Assembly: GCA_030536755.1 (NCBI GenBank)
Contig: JAUNPJ010000001.1
Location: forward strand, 124,001-188,000
Origin: Eubacteriales bacterium
GTDB lineage: Bacteria; Bacillota; Clostridia; Lachnospirales; Lachnospiraceae
Length of the DNA: 64,000 bases
Reading direction: 5' to 3'
Shown here: positions 7,931 through 16,180 of the stretch, one piece after another
Layout of the letters: each line of letters starts with the position of its first letter
Position numbering within the stretch: position 1 is the first letter of the stretch
Translations under genes and position numbers: made by a program
The notes under the pieces: model-generated
The model's database searches: none
What the model saw: the letters and a program-made list of their open reading frames with translations, nothing else
What the model was told of the DNA's origin: nothing

Positions 7931-9330
7931 TGAGAAAAAGACACGGATATCCGGTATATCCACTGACAGCAGCTCAGAAATTTCATTTCTTTTACCAGAA
8001 TTTCTGTCCAAAGAAGGAAGTTCTCAATGTTGGAACCAGTCTGACGATTCAGGCGGATCTGGACTGGGATGTGCTGAAGCAGTCTATTTATAAAGCATAT
8101 GAGCGCTGTGAAGGCATGCGTGTTCGTTTTGCGGCTGACAAACAGGGAAACTGGTATCAGTATGTGGTAGACAAAGAAGACCGTGATATTGAATTCGTGG
8201 ACTTTACAGGAAAAACGATGGAAGAGGCTGCACAGATCATGACAAAGTGGACACAGGTGCCTTTCAAACGTCAGGATTCTCCGATGAATCGTATTGTGAT
8301 GATCAAGACTCCGGATGGTTATAATGGTCTGTATCTTCTGGGAGATCATATGATCATGGATGCACAGTCTTTGATCTGTTTTATGAAGGATATCATTGAG
8401 CTTTACTGCAATGCAATGTTTGAGGATGTTCCGTATCCGAAGGATATGGCTTCTTATATCGAGCAGCTTCAGAAGGATCTTGCCTATGAGGCAGGCAGCA
8501 AGGCGCAGCAGCGGGATGCGGAATTTTTCCGTCAGCTGATAGCGGCATCCGAACCAATCTACAATGGTCTGCTTGGACCGCAGACATTGGAAAATGAGCG
8601 AAAACGCTGCAACAATCCAAATCTGCGTGCGGCAGTGAATGTATCGGATTCCGTAGACTCCGCACTGGATATTTTTCATCTGGAAGAGGAGCCGACAAAA
8701 CGTCTGATGGATTTCTGCGAGAAATATCATGTATCACTGGCAACGCTGCTTTTGATGGGACTTCGTACATATTTCCAGAAGATGAACGGCAACGATGATG
8801 TGTCCATCAATACCGCTATTGCGAGACGTGCAACCTTAAAAGAGAAAAAATCCGGCGGAACGAGAATTCATTCTTTCCCATTCCGTACTATCATTTCACA
8901 GGACAAGACATTCCTGGAGGGCATTTACGAGATTAGAAATCTGCAGAATGAATATTTTCGTCATGCCAACTATGATCCGGTTGCTTATTTTACAGAGAGA
9001 GCGAAAATGTATCCAAATCAGCCGGGACAGACGTATGAGCCGATGTCACTGACTTATCAGCCGCTGACTTTGAAAGAGAAGGGACTGGAGCAGATTGGTG
9101 ATATCAAATACAAAACAAGATGGTATCCAAACGGTGCTACCACACAGGCAATGTATCTGACGGTTATGCATCGACCGGATGACAATGGACTGGACTTTAA
9201 CTTTGAACATCAGGTAAAGGCTGTATCCAGAGAGCAGCTGGAGTATCTGTATTATTATCTTTGCAAGATTATGTTTAAGGGCGTGGAAAATCCGAATCTG
9301 CCAATCGGAGATATTATTAAACTGGTTTAA
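7927..9330 (+). CDS. Stand-alone condensation-domain-like acyltransferase
   Basis: The 467-residue protein matches the shape of a condensation/CoA-dependent acyltransferase fold and is about the length of one NRPS C domain. The N-terminus (YPLTAAQKFHFF) resembles the C1 motif, and the catalytic HHxxxDG motif appears as DHMIMDA with His141 and Asp145 kept. A later block (ISQDKTFLEGIYEIRN and HANYDPVAYF) fits the second half of the fold. Such enzymes join an acyl or aminoacyl group to an amine or alcohol. It is coupled to the hydrolase by a 4-base overlap and followed by an ACP and a ligase, so it is probably the bond-forming step. No product can be assigned. Confidence 0.82.
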   Translation: MMRKRHGYPVYPLTAAQKFHFFYQNFCPKKEVLNVGTSLTIQADLDWDVLKQSIYKAYERCEGMRVRFAADKQGNWYQYVVDKEDRDIEFVDFTGKTMEEAAQIMTKWTQVPFKRQDSPMNRIVMIKTPDGYNGLYLLGDHMIMDAQSLICFMKDIIELYCNAMFEDVPYPKDMASYIEQLQKDLAYEAGSKAQQRDAEFFRQLIAASEPIYNGLLGPQTLENERKRCNNPNLRAAVNVSDSVDSALDIFHLEEEPTKRLMDFCEKYHVSLATLLLMGLRTYFQKMNGNDDVSINTAIARRATLKEKKSGGTRIHSFPFRTIISQDKTFLEGIYEIRNLQNEYFRHANYDPVAYFTERAKMYPNQPGQTYEPMSLTYQPLTLKEKGLEQIGDIKYKTRWYPNGATTQAMYLTVMHRPDDNGLDFNFEHQVKAVSREQLEYLYYYLCKIMFKGVENPNLPIGDIIKLV

Positions 9331-9375
9331 TTTGAATGAAGAAGTGTTGTTTGCAGGAAAACAGGAGGAAGAAAA

Positions 9376-9609
9376 ATGTTTGAGAAGTTAGCTGAAATTG
9401 TTTGTAATTATGTGGAAGTGGAGCAGAGTGACGTACATCCGGAATCTCGTTTTATGGAAGACCTTGGATTTACTTCTTTCGATTTCATGAGTATGCTCGG
9501 CGAACTGGAAGATGAGTTTGATATTGAGATTGACGAGCAGGAGGTAGCAGATATCCGCACTGTACAGGAGGCCGTTGATTATTTAGAGAAGCTGGCAGCA
9601 GAACAGTAG
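9376..9609 (+). CDS. Acyl/peptidyl carrier protein
   Basis: The 77-residue acidic helical protein is a typical ACP/PCP. Its phosphopantetheine attachment site is Ser34 in DLGFTSFDFM, where TSFD replaces the usual DSLD, and helix III reads VADIRTVQEAVDYL. It has to be activated by a phosphopantetheinyl transferase, which is not encoded nearby. AGGAGG lies nine bases before the ATG. Placed between the condensation-like protein and the AMP ligase, it most likely carries the substrate activated by that ligase and hands it to the condensation enzyme. Confidence 0.93.
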   Translation: MFEKLAEIVCNYVEVEQSDVHPESRFMEDLGFTSFDFMSMLGELEDEFDIEIDEQEVADIRTVQEAVDYLEKLAAEQ

Positions 9610-9624
9610 AAAGAGAGGTCAATT

Positions 9625-11133
9625 ATGGTTTGCAGCACAATTCGACAGATTGTAGTACAGGCAGAGCAGAGTTTCGGAACAGAGGATGCCATTCGTTATA
9701 AAAAAGGCAAAAAAGAAATCGAGGCAAAATCCTACCGCCAGTTAAAGGAAGACAGTGAGAGCTTTTCTCGTGTGCTGGAATCCCTTGGTGAGCTGGGGGC
9801 ACACGTTGCTGTGACGGGTATGACTTCTTATCCATGGCTGGTGACTTATCTTGGAACAGTTAACAGCGGAAGTGTTGCCGTGCCGTTGGATGTCTCCCTT
9901 CCGGCAGAGGAGATGTGTGAACTGATTGATCGCGCAGATGTAACGGTTCTTGTTCTGGATGAGATCCGTAAGGATGTTGCGGCAATCGTAAAGGAACGCT
10001 GTCCAAAGCTGAAATATCTGATTTCCATGCAGCAGGAGGAAAGCGATGACCATGCACTGTCTTTCTGGAAACTGCTTGGGGAGCACGCCGGTGCTTTTGA
10101 AAAAGAAATCAATCCAGATCAGCTCTGTACCATCATGTTTACATCCGGTACAACAGGAAAAAGCAAAGGCGTTATGCTGACACACCGCAATCTTGCCGAA
10201 AATGCAACCTGCCTGGATATGAAGATTCCGGCAAGAACGGTCATTTTATCCGTTCTTCCGATTCACCATGCATACTGCCTGAGTATGGATATTCTGAAGG
10301 GACTTTCCCTCGGAAGCATCATCTGTATCAATGATTCTCTGCTTCGTGTGGCGAAAAATATCAAGCTGTTCGAGCCAAATATGATTTTGATGGTGCCGCT
10401 AATGATTGAAACGATGGCAAAGAAACTGGAGGAAGTTTCCGGATTGCCGGCTGGAATCGTAAAAAGAACGGTATTCGGAAAACAGTTCCATACAATCTGC
10501 AGCGGAGGTGCGTATCTGCCGCCTGCCATGATTGATCTGTTTGAGAAATATGGCATCACCATCCAGCAGGGCTATGGAATGACAGAGTGCGCCCCGGTTA
10601 TCAGTACGAACAGAAGCTGGAACATTAAGAAAAATTCTGTCGGTCAGTTGATGCCGAACTGTGAGGCAAAAACCGTAGATGAGGAACTTTGGGTTCGCGG
10701 CAGCAGTGTCATGATGGGATACTACAAAATGCCGGAGGAGACAAAAGAAACTCTGGTGGATGGCTGGCTGAGAACTGGAGACCTTGGTTATGTGGATGAA
10801 GAGGGATTTGTTTTCCTGACTGGAAGAAAGAAAAATCTGATCATCACTAAGAACGGAGAAAACGTATCTCCGGAGGAACTGGAGAACAAGATCGGGGAAC
10901 AGCGTCTGGTAAAAGAAATCCTCGTTAGAGAGAATGAAGGTGTCATTGAGGCAGAGATTTTCCCGGATGACGAATATGTGAAGAAAAAGAGAATCAAGGA
11001 TGTACCGGCTGCACTGCAGGCAATCATCGATGAGTATAATCAGGGAGCACCGGCTTACAAGAAAGTTTATAAGCTGAAAATCCGCAGTGAGGAATTCCCG
11101 AAAACACCATCGAAGAAAATTAAGAGATATTAA
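9625..11133 (+). CDS. AMP-forming acyl/aryl/amino-acid ligase (ANL superfamily)
   Basis: The 502-residue enzyme carries the adenylation motifs in order: the phosphate loop TSGTTGKSKG (173-182), GYGMTECAP (about 317-325), RTGDLGYVDEEG with GRKKNLIITKNGENVSPEELE nearby, and a C-terminal PKTPSKKIKRY holding the usual catalytic lysine. Such enzymes activate a carboxylic acid with ATP and load it on CoA or a carrier protein. The ACP ends 15 bases upstream, making it the natural acceptor. Whether the acid is a fatty, aromatic or amino acid cannot be read by eye, although the sequence looks more like the fatty/long-chain acyl group. It is the last gene of the operon and is followed by a terminator. 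Confidence 0.92.
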   Translation: MVCSTIRQIVVQAEQSFGTEDAIRYKKGKKEIEAKSYRQLKEDSESFSRVLESLGELGAHVAVTGMTSYPWLVTYLGTVNSGSVAVPLDVSLPAEEMCELIDRADVTVLVLDEIRKDVAAIVKERCPKLKYLISMQQEESDDHALSFWKLLGEHAGAFEKEINPDQLCTIMFTSGTTGKSKGVMLTHRNLAENATCLDMKIPARTVILSVLPIHHAYCLSMDILKGLSLGSIICINDSLLRVAKNIKLFEPNMILMVPLMIETMAKKLEEVSGLPAGIVKRTVFGKQFHTICSGGAYLPPAMIDLFEKYGITIQQGYGMTECAPVISTNRSWNIKKNSVGQLMPNCEAKTVDEELWVRGSSVMMGYYKMPEETKETLVDGWLRTGDLGYVDEEGFVFLTGRKKNLIITKNGENVSPEELENKIGEQRLVKEILVRENEGVIEAEIFPDDEYVKKKRIKDVPAALQAIIDEYNQGAPAYKKVYKLKIRSEEFPKTPSKKIKRY

Positions 11134-11141
11134 TCACAAAG

Positions 11142-11167
11142 AAGGACTGTTTTTACGGTCCTTTTTT
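11142..11167 (+). terminator. Terminator of the SCP2-condensation-ACP-ligase operon
   Basis: AAGGAC (11142-11147) pairs with GTCCTT (11158-11163) and is followed by a T run. A TATAAT at 11170-11175 just beyond could be the -10 element of the next gene, but no clear -35 is present. Confidence 0.8.
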
Positions 11168-11211
11168 GTTATAATAAAGTCATACAGATGGATACAGTAT
11201 GGGAGGAGACT

Positions 11212-11808
11212 ATGATTAAAACAATTATTTTTGACATTGGAAAAGTATTGATGGATTATGATTTCGACGCGTTTGTACATCAATTGTACCAGGATCGTGA
11301 GATCGCAGAAGGCGTGACAAATGCGTTGTTTGGTGACGGACGATGGGATGAAGTCGATCGTGGCGTTTTGAGTGACTGCGAGCTTCGGGCATCTTTTGTA
11401 AACGCAGCTCCCCAGTGGGAAAAAGAGATTCTTTATGCCTATGAACACATCGGAGATGGATTTTATCCGATGCCGTATGCGAAGGACTGGATCTGCGAAC
11501 TGAAAGAACGTGGATTTCAGGTGCTGTATCTTTCCAATTATTCCACACATGCCATGGCATCCAACTGGAAGGTGCTTGATTTTCTTCCTCTGATGGATGG
11601 CGGTGTTTTTTCATGTGATGCCAAATTGCTGAAGCCGGATTTGGCAATCTATGCGTGGATCTGTCAAAAATACGATCTGATTCCGTCGGAATGTGTCTTT
11701 TTTGATGACAAACAGGAAAATGTGGACGCGGCAGCAGCTTACGGCATGCACGCGATAACATTTGCCGATTATGCGCAGGCAAAAAGAAGTCTGGAAGAAT
11801 TATTATAA
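11212..11808 (+). CDS. HAD-superfamily hydrolase, YihX-like
   Basis: The 198-residue protein starts at the ATG at 11212, which follows GGGAGGAG; an earlier in-frame ATG lacks this. Motif I is FDIGKVLMDYD, a form seen in the YihX/haloacid-dehalogenase-like subgroup, motif II appears as YLSNYS, and motif IV is VFFDDKQENVDAA. A helical cap lies after motif I. These enzymes remove phosphate from sugar phosphates or nucleotides; the substrate here is unknown. The gene stands alone between two terminators, so it is not part of the lipid operon. Confidence 0.88.
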   Translation: MIKTIIFDIGKVLMDYDFDAFVHQLYQDREIAEGVTNALFGDGRWDEVDRGVLSDCELRASFVNAAPQWEKEILYAYEHIGDGFYPMPYAKDWICELKERGFQVLYLSNYSTHAMASNWKVLDFLPLMDGGVFSCDAKLLKPDLAIYAWICQKYDLIPSECVFFDDKQENVDAAAAYGMHAITFADYAQAKRSLEELL

Positions 11809-11815
11809 ATGACAA

Positions 11816-11868
11816 AAAGCCGGATGGTTCCCTCTGTTTGAGAGTGCAGCCACCCGGTCTTTTTTTAT
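11816..11868. terminator. Bidirectional terminator between HAD hydrolase and HicB-like gene
   Basis: CCGGATGG and CCACCCGG pair around a loop of about 25 bases with AAAAAG on the left and TTTTTTT on the right. It lies between two convergent genes, and the T run overlaps the end of the HicB-like frame. Confidence 0.7.
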
Positions 11869-12143
11869 TCGTCCCAGCCTTCAAAGAAACGGATATTGAC
11901 AGAAATATTGCGCACAATATCACCCTCTTGCAAAGGCATATCCGCCTCATCGGTCACAGGCGGAAGTTCGCCGAATTCATCTTCCAATTCGACGGAAATC
12001 CAGTTGTAAGCCGCCTCGTTGGCGTTTTCGACCGCCTCATCCAGGGTATCGCCCTGTGCTTCGCAGCATTCCAGATCCGGGAAAAAGGCGTGGTATGTTC
12101 CGGATTCTGTTTTTCGAAAGACTGCCGGATATATAAATTTCAT
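11865..12143 (-). CDS. HicB-like protein without a HicA partner
   Basis: The 92-residue protein begins with the HicB core: YPAVFRKTESGTYHAFFPDL, then the small acidic turn GDTLDEAVENANEAAYNWI. This partial RNase-H-like fold is typical of HicB antitoxins. The C-terminal part lacks an obvious helix-turn-helix or ribbon-helix-helix, placing it with the short HicB-like group. GGAGAC precedes the ATG. No HicA-type double-stranded RNA-binding toxin is encoded on either side: a HAD gene follows, and the 350 bases upstream hold no reading frame. It may be an antitoxin remnant or a free-standing family member. Confidence 0.8.
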   Translation of the reverse strand: MKFIYPAVFRKTESGTYHAFFPDLECCEAQGDTLDEAVENANEAAYNWISVELEDEFGELPPVTDEADMPLQEGDIVRNISVNIRFFEGWDE

Positions 12144-12494
12144 GAAGATAAGTCTCCTTTCTGCTTAAAATCTACAGGCATGATTCAGTATACAATATTT
12201 TAAACGGTTCATCAAGGTTTCCATTTTTTCAAACTTGAGTTTCTGTCACAAGGCAGTTTCACACAATTTTAAAAATACAGATAAAACAAAAGATATATGG
12301 AATAAAATAGATAAAAATTGGAAAGATTTTTCAAAAATGGATAAAAAATGTAGAATAATATAAAAATTAAAATAAATATTAAAAATATACAAAAAAATAC
12401 TTGAAAATACAGAAAATTTAGTATATAATACAAACATGGACCAACGTGACATACAAAAATTAAAAGGAAAAAAATGAAAGGAGGCAAATAAATA
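12144..12494. promoter_or_regulatory. AT-rich intergenic region with strong promoter for the alcohol dehydrogenase
   Basis: The 350 bases have no supportable gene and are extremely A+T rich, with many A tracts between about 12260 and 12420. A near-consensus promoter, TTGAAA (12401-12406) and TATAAT (12424-12429) with exactly 17 bases between, points at the alcohol dehydrogenase. The transcript would carry a leader of about 60 bases ending in AAAGGAGG. The A tracts upstream of -35 could act as an UP element. I see no cre or Rex-type palindrome. Confidence 0.75.
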
Positions 12495-13673
12495 ATGGGT
12501 AGATTTACTTTGCCACGCGATGTGTATCATGGAAAGGGTTCTTTAGCAGAACTGAAAAATTTGAAAGGTAACAAAGCAATTGTTGTTGTAGGTGGAGGCT
12601 CCATGAAGAGACAGGGCTTCCTGGACAAAGTTGTTGGATATCTGAAAGAAGCTGGAATGGCAGTCGAGCTTTTTGAAGGTGTTGAGCCGGATCCTTCTGT
12701 AGAAACAGTTATGAAGGGTGCAGAGGCAATGAGAAACTTTGAGCCGGACTGGATCGTAGCAATGGGTGGAGGATCTCCAATCGATGCAGCAAAAGCTATG
12801 TGGGCATTCTATGAGTATCCGGATGTAACATTTGAGCAGTTATGTGTACCATTTGGATTCCCGGAATTAAGACAGAAAGCAAAATTTGCAGCAATTCCGT
12901 CTACCTCCGGAACAGCTACTGAGGTTACTGCATTCTCAGTAATCACAGATTATCAGAAGGGTATCAAATATCCTCTGGCAGACTTTAACATTACCCCAGA
13001 TGTTGCAATTGTTGATCCTGAGCTGGTTGAGGGACTTCCAAAGAATCAGGTTGCATGTACTGGTATGGATGCTCTGACACATGCGATCGAAGCATATGTA
13101 TCTACATTAAATTGCCCATTCACAGATCCGCTTGCTCTGAAAGCGATTGATATCGTTGACAAAGAGCTGCTGAAATCTTTTGACGGTGATATGGAAAGCC
13201 GTGAGATGATGCATTATGGACAGTGTCTGGCTGGTATGGCATTCTCAAATGCTCTGCTCGGTATCGTTCACTCCATGGCACACAAAACAGGTGCTGTATT
13301 CTCAACAGGACATATTACACATGGTCTTGCTAACGCAATGTACCTTCCATATGTTATTGCATACAATGCAAAAGTTCCGGAAGCTGCAAAACGTTATGTA
13401 GAAATTGCAAACTCTATCGGTATCGAGGGAAGAGACGATGAGTGTATCGAAACATTAAAGAGCAGAATCCGTTCTATGAACGATTATCTTGGAATTCCGA
13501 ATACATTAAAAGAATTCGGTATCATCGAGGATGAGTTCAAAGAGAAGATTGCAACAATCGCTGAGAATGCAGTTGGAGATGCTTGTACAGGCTCCAACCC
13601 AAGACCAATTGATCCTCCAACAATGGAAAAATTGTTCACCTGCATTTATTATGGAACAGAAGTAGATTTCTAA
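12495..13673 (+). CDS. Iron-containing alcohol dehydrogenase
   Basis: The 392-residue protein is a full-length group III (Fe-dependent) alcohol dehydrogenase that interconverts aldehydes and alcohols with NAD(P)H. It has the nucleotide-binding GGGS and MGGGSPIDAAKA loops, the signature ATEVTAFSV, and the metal ligands Asp and His in GMDALTHAIEAY, His in GIVHSMAH and His in HITHGLANA. The strong promoter, ideal AAAGGAGG site and uniform codon use suggest high expression, as expected for a fermentative enzyme regenerating NAD. It is transcribed alone. Substrate (ethanol, butanol or a diol) cannot be chosen from sequence. Confidence 0.95.
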   Translation: MGRFTLPRDVYHGKGSLAELKNLKGNKAIVVVGGGSMKRQGFLDKVVGYLKEAGMAVELFEGVEPDPSVETVMKGAEAMRNFEPDWIVAMGGGSPIDAAKAMWAFYEYPDVTFEQLCVPFGFPELRQKAKFAAIPSTSGTATEVTAFSVITDYQKGIKYPLADFNITPDVAIVDPELVEGLPKNQVACTGMDALTHAIEAYVSTLNCPFTDPLALKAIDIVDKELLKSFDGDMESREMMHYGQCLAGMAFSNALLGIVHSMAHKTGAVFSTGHITHGLANAMYLPYVIAYNAKVPEAAKRYVEIANSIGIEGRDDECIETLKSRIRSMNDYLGIPNTLKEFGIIEDEFKEKIATIAENAVGDACTGSNPRPIDPPTMEKLFTCIYYGTEVDF

Positions 13674-13693
13674 TACAGATAACGTGCGTGAAA

Positions 13694-13727
13694 ACGGGGC
13701 TGGTTCGAAAGACCAGCCCCGTTGTTG
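13694..13727. terminator. Strong hairpin after the alcohol dehydrogenase gene
   Basis: A perfect 11-bp stem ACGGGGCTGGT / ACCAGCCCCGT with a 7-base loop lies between convergent genes. The following T content is low (GTTGTTGTG), so it may stabilise the 3' end as much as terminate. Confidence 0.75.
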
Positions 13728-13731
13728 TGCG

Positions 13732-15054
13732 TTAAAAAGATTGGCTCTTATAGATGGCAAAGCACATGACCGCAGCCGTAAGACATTCGGAAGCAGGAAA
13801 TGCCATCCATACACCAGTCATACCAAACAGCAGAGAAAGGAAAAATGCGAAGGCTGTAATAGCTACAAAACCTCGCAGGATAGAAGTGACAAACGACCAC
13901 ACAGCTTTTTCAGTGGCACTCAAAAATCCAGTGCCGATGATGTTAAAGCCTGCAAATAAATAACCGATGAAATAGAGTTTCATTCCGGCAACGGCGTATT
14001 CTGCCATCTGTACATTCTGTTCCTGATTAAAAATGGATGTGATCGTTTCGGCAGATAAATGGGCGAACATTACTACCAGAACAGACAGTACCAGTGCAGT
14101 TCCTGCGGATAGAAAGAACACTTTTTTGACCGATTTTTTGTTTCCCTTCCCGTAGAAATCGCTGAGAAGCGGCTGTGCCCCCTGGGCAACGCCGTTAAAA
14201 ACAGAGGTTGCCACAATTGCAGTATTTGCTACAACGCCATAGGCGGCAACGCCGACATTTCCCGCAAGACCGAGAATCAGGAAGTTAAAAACCATTGTGA
14301 TCACGCCGGAGGAAATCTCGCCGACAAAGGCTGCCACTCCGAGCTGGCAGGATTGGATCAGGCGTCGGATAGAAGGACGCATGATACAAAAACGAATGGA
14401 ATTTTGTCGGGAAAGAAAATGAAGGCTGCAGATCAGGATACCAACGATTGGGGAGATCGCAGTTGCCAGAGCAGCTCCCTTCATGCCCATTTTCAGCGGG
14501 AACATCAGGATATAATCCATTACAATGTTAAACAGGCTGCTGAAAAGCGTTGCAGCCATAGCCAGGGATGGTGCATTGTCGTTGCGGACAAAGGCATTAA
14601 AAATATGATTCCACATGAAAAAAGGTGCAAACGACATAAAAATTCTGGTGTACGAGGTTCCAACTGCCACGATTTCCTCATTGCCGCCCAAAAGTGAAAC
14701 CAGCTTATCCGGAATGCAGATGCCGATTGCCATAAAAATCAGACTGAAAAGCAGTGCAAAGCAGATTGCATTGGAAAAATAAGCATCGGCACAGTCTTCC
14801 TTTCTTGCACGATGGATTTTAAAACGTGTGGCAGAGCCTGACCCGATCATGGCACCAATTGCAAAAATCAGGCTGTATACAGGCAATACCAGATTTAAAG
14901 CAGTAATTCCACGGCTTCCCTCTGCCTGTGAGATAAAGAAGGTGTCTGCAAGTACATAGGCTGACAGGCCGATCATGCCGAGGATATTTTGTGATACATA
15001 CCGGGTAAACAGAAGATAGATGGAGCCGGTTTTTTTTGACAAAGTTTGACTCAT
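13732..15054 (-). CDS. MATE-family efflux transporter
   Basis: The 440-residue integral membrane protein has about 12 hydrophobic segments in two similar halves, as in MATE exporters (N half about 15-200, C half about 225-435; typical pieces are LADTFFISQ, GSGSATRF and GVVANTAIVATSVFNGVAQGAQPLLSDFYG). MATE pumps export cationic or aromatic compounds with sodium or protons. AGAAAGGGGA precedes the ATG. It is divergent from the adenosine deaminase operon, and the two promoters appear to overlap, so shared regulation is possible. The substrate is unknown. Confidence 0.92.
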   Translation of the reverse strand: MSQTLSKKTGSIYLLFTRYVSQNILGMIGLSAYVLADTFFISQAEGSRGITALNLVLPVYSLIFAIGAMIGSGSATRFKIHRARKEDCADAYFSNAICFALLFSLIFMAIGICIPDKLVSLLGGNEEIVAVGTSYTRIFMSFAPFFMWNHIFNAFVRNDNAPSLAMAATLFSSLFNIVMDYILMFPLKMGMKGAALATAISPIVGILICSLHFLSRQNSIRFCIMRPSIRRLIQSCQLGVAAFVGEISSGVITMVFNFLILGLAGNVGVAAYGVVANTAIVATSVFNGVAQGAQPLLSDFYGKGNKKSVKKVFFLSAGTALVLSVLVVMFAHLSAETITSIFNQEQNVQMAEYAVAGMKLYFIGYLFAGFNIIGTGFLSATEKAVWSFVTSILRGFVAITAFAFFLSLLFGMTGVWMAFPASECLTAAVMCFAIYKSQSF

Positions 15055-15091
15055 AAAAAATCCCCTTTCTAATATTCATAATAACAAACTC

Positions 15092-15124
15092 TTGTAGCAT
15101 AACACAGGTTCTGGTAAGGTACAA
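15092..15124. promoter_or_regulatory. Overlapping divergent promoters of MATE and adenosine deaminase genes
   Basis: On the plus strand TTGTAG (15092-15097) and TAAGGT (15115-15120) are 17 bases apart. On the minus strand TTGTAC (15124-15119) and TATGCT (15101-15096) are also 17 apart. Each polymerase site covers the other, so the two genes could compete. All four hexamers are imperfect (about 4 of 6). Confidence 0.4.
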
Positions 15125-15160
15125 GTAAAAGAAAAAAATTGCAGAAAAGAGGTAACAATA

Positions 15161-16132
15161 ATGAAAGTAGAATTGCACTGTCATTTGGACGGTTCACTGT
15201 CTCCTTCTTATATCAGAAGTCAGTTAGGAGAGGATATTACGCTTTCACAGCTTCAGGTAAGCGAAGACTGTCGAAATCTGGCGGAATATCTGGAAAAATT
15301 TGATCTTCCTTTACTGTGTATGCAGACAGAAGAGGGACTGCGTAGGGCAGGTTATGATTTTATTCAATCCTGTGCAGCAGAAAATGTACAATATGTCGAA
15401 GTACGTTTTGCACCGATGCTGTCTCTGCAAAAAGGCTTGTCTCCAGAACATGTGATTCAGGCAGTACTGGAGGGACTGGAGCAGGGAAAACAAAAATTTG
15501 CTGTTGATTATCAGGTGATTGTCTGTGCGATGCGCCACCACAGTCAGGAAGAGAATCTCCGGATGCTGAAAGCTGCACGTCTGTTTTTGCGTGAAGGCGT
15601 CTGTGCGGCTGATCTGGCAGGCAACGAGGCTGCTTACCCGATGACGGAGTTTGTGGAGCTGTTTGATCAGGTCAAAAAGATGAATATGCCGTTTACCATT
15701 CATGCCGGAGAATGTGGAAATGCAAAGAACATCAGGGATGCCATTGAGGCAGGCGCGAAGAGAATCGGTCACGGCATTGCCATGCGCGGGAATGGTGAAA
15801 TCCAGAAACTGTGCAGGGAACGCCATATCGGCATCGAGATGTGTCCGCGCAGCAATTTGCAGACAAAGGCGGTAGAAGAACTGTCCCGGTACCCGCTGCG
15901 GGAATTTCTGGATCACGGATTGCTCGTCACCATCAATACAGACAATCGTACCGTCAGCAACAGTACACTTACAAAAGAGTTTCAATTTGTTCAGGAATCG
16001 TTTGGGATTACCGATGAAGAGATGATGCAGATGACTGGAAATGCGATTGAGGTTTCCTTTGCTGGGGATGAGGTCAAGGAGCGGTTGTACAGGGAACTGA
16101 ATTTTTCTATAGAGAAATCCGGGAAGATGTGA
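15161..16132 (+). CDS. add: Adenosine deaminase
   Basis: The 323-residue protein is a metal-dependent adenosine/adenine deaminase that converts adenosine to inosine plus ammonia in purine salvage. The metal-binding HCHLDGS lies at residues 6-12, HAGECG carries the third His and catalytic Glu region, RIGHGIAM follows, and INTDNRTVS holds the last metal Asp. The second Asp of the eukaryotic NTDD is Asn here, a form that also occurs in bacterial members. AAGAGG precedes the ATG. Three further plus-strand genes follow closely without an obvious terminator. Adenosine is the likely substrate, but adenine or a modified nucleoside is possible. Confidence 0.88.
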   Translation: MKVELHCHLDGSLSPSYIRSQLGEDITLSQLQVSEDCRNLAEYLEKFDLPLLCMQTEEGLRRAGYDFIQSCAAENVQYVEVRFAPMLSLQKGLSPEHVIQAVLEGLEQGKQKFAVDYQVIVCAMRHHSQEENLRMLKAARLFLREGVCAADLAGNEAAYPMTEFVELFDQVKKMNMPFTIHAGECGNAKNIRDAIEAGAKRIGHGIAMRGNGEIQKLCRERHIGIEMCPRSNLQTKAVEELSRYPLREFLDHGLLVTINTDNRTVSNSTLTKEFQFVQESFGITDEEMMQMTGNAIEVSFAGDEVKERLYRELNFSIEKSGKM

Positions 16133-16180
16133 TAAGATAAATTCAAACATGAAAAATGTAAGTATTTGGAGGAACAAAAC

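Noticed and set aside
6617..11133. Whole NRPS/PKS cluster
   Set aside because: There is only one separate C, A and T protein each, with no reductase or epimerase and no multi-module enzyme, so it is described as a dissociated module rather than a standard cluster.
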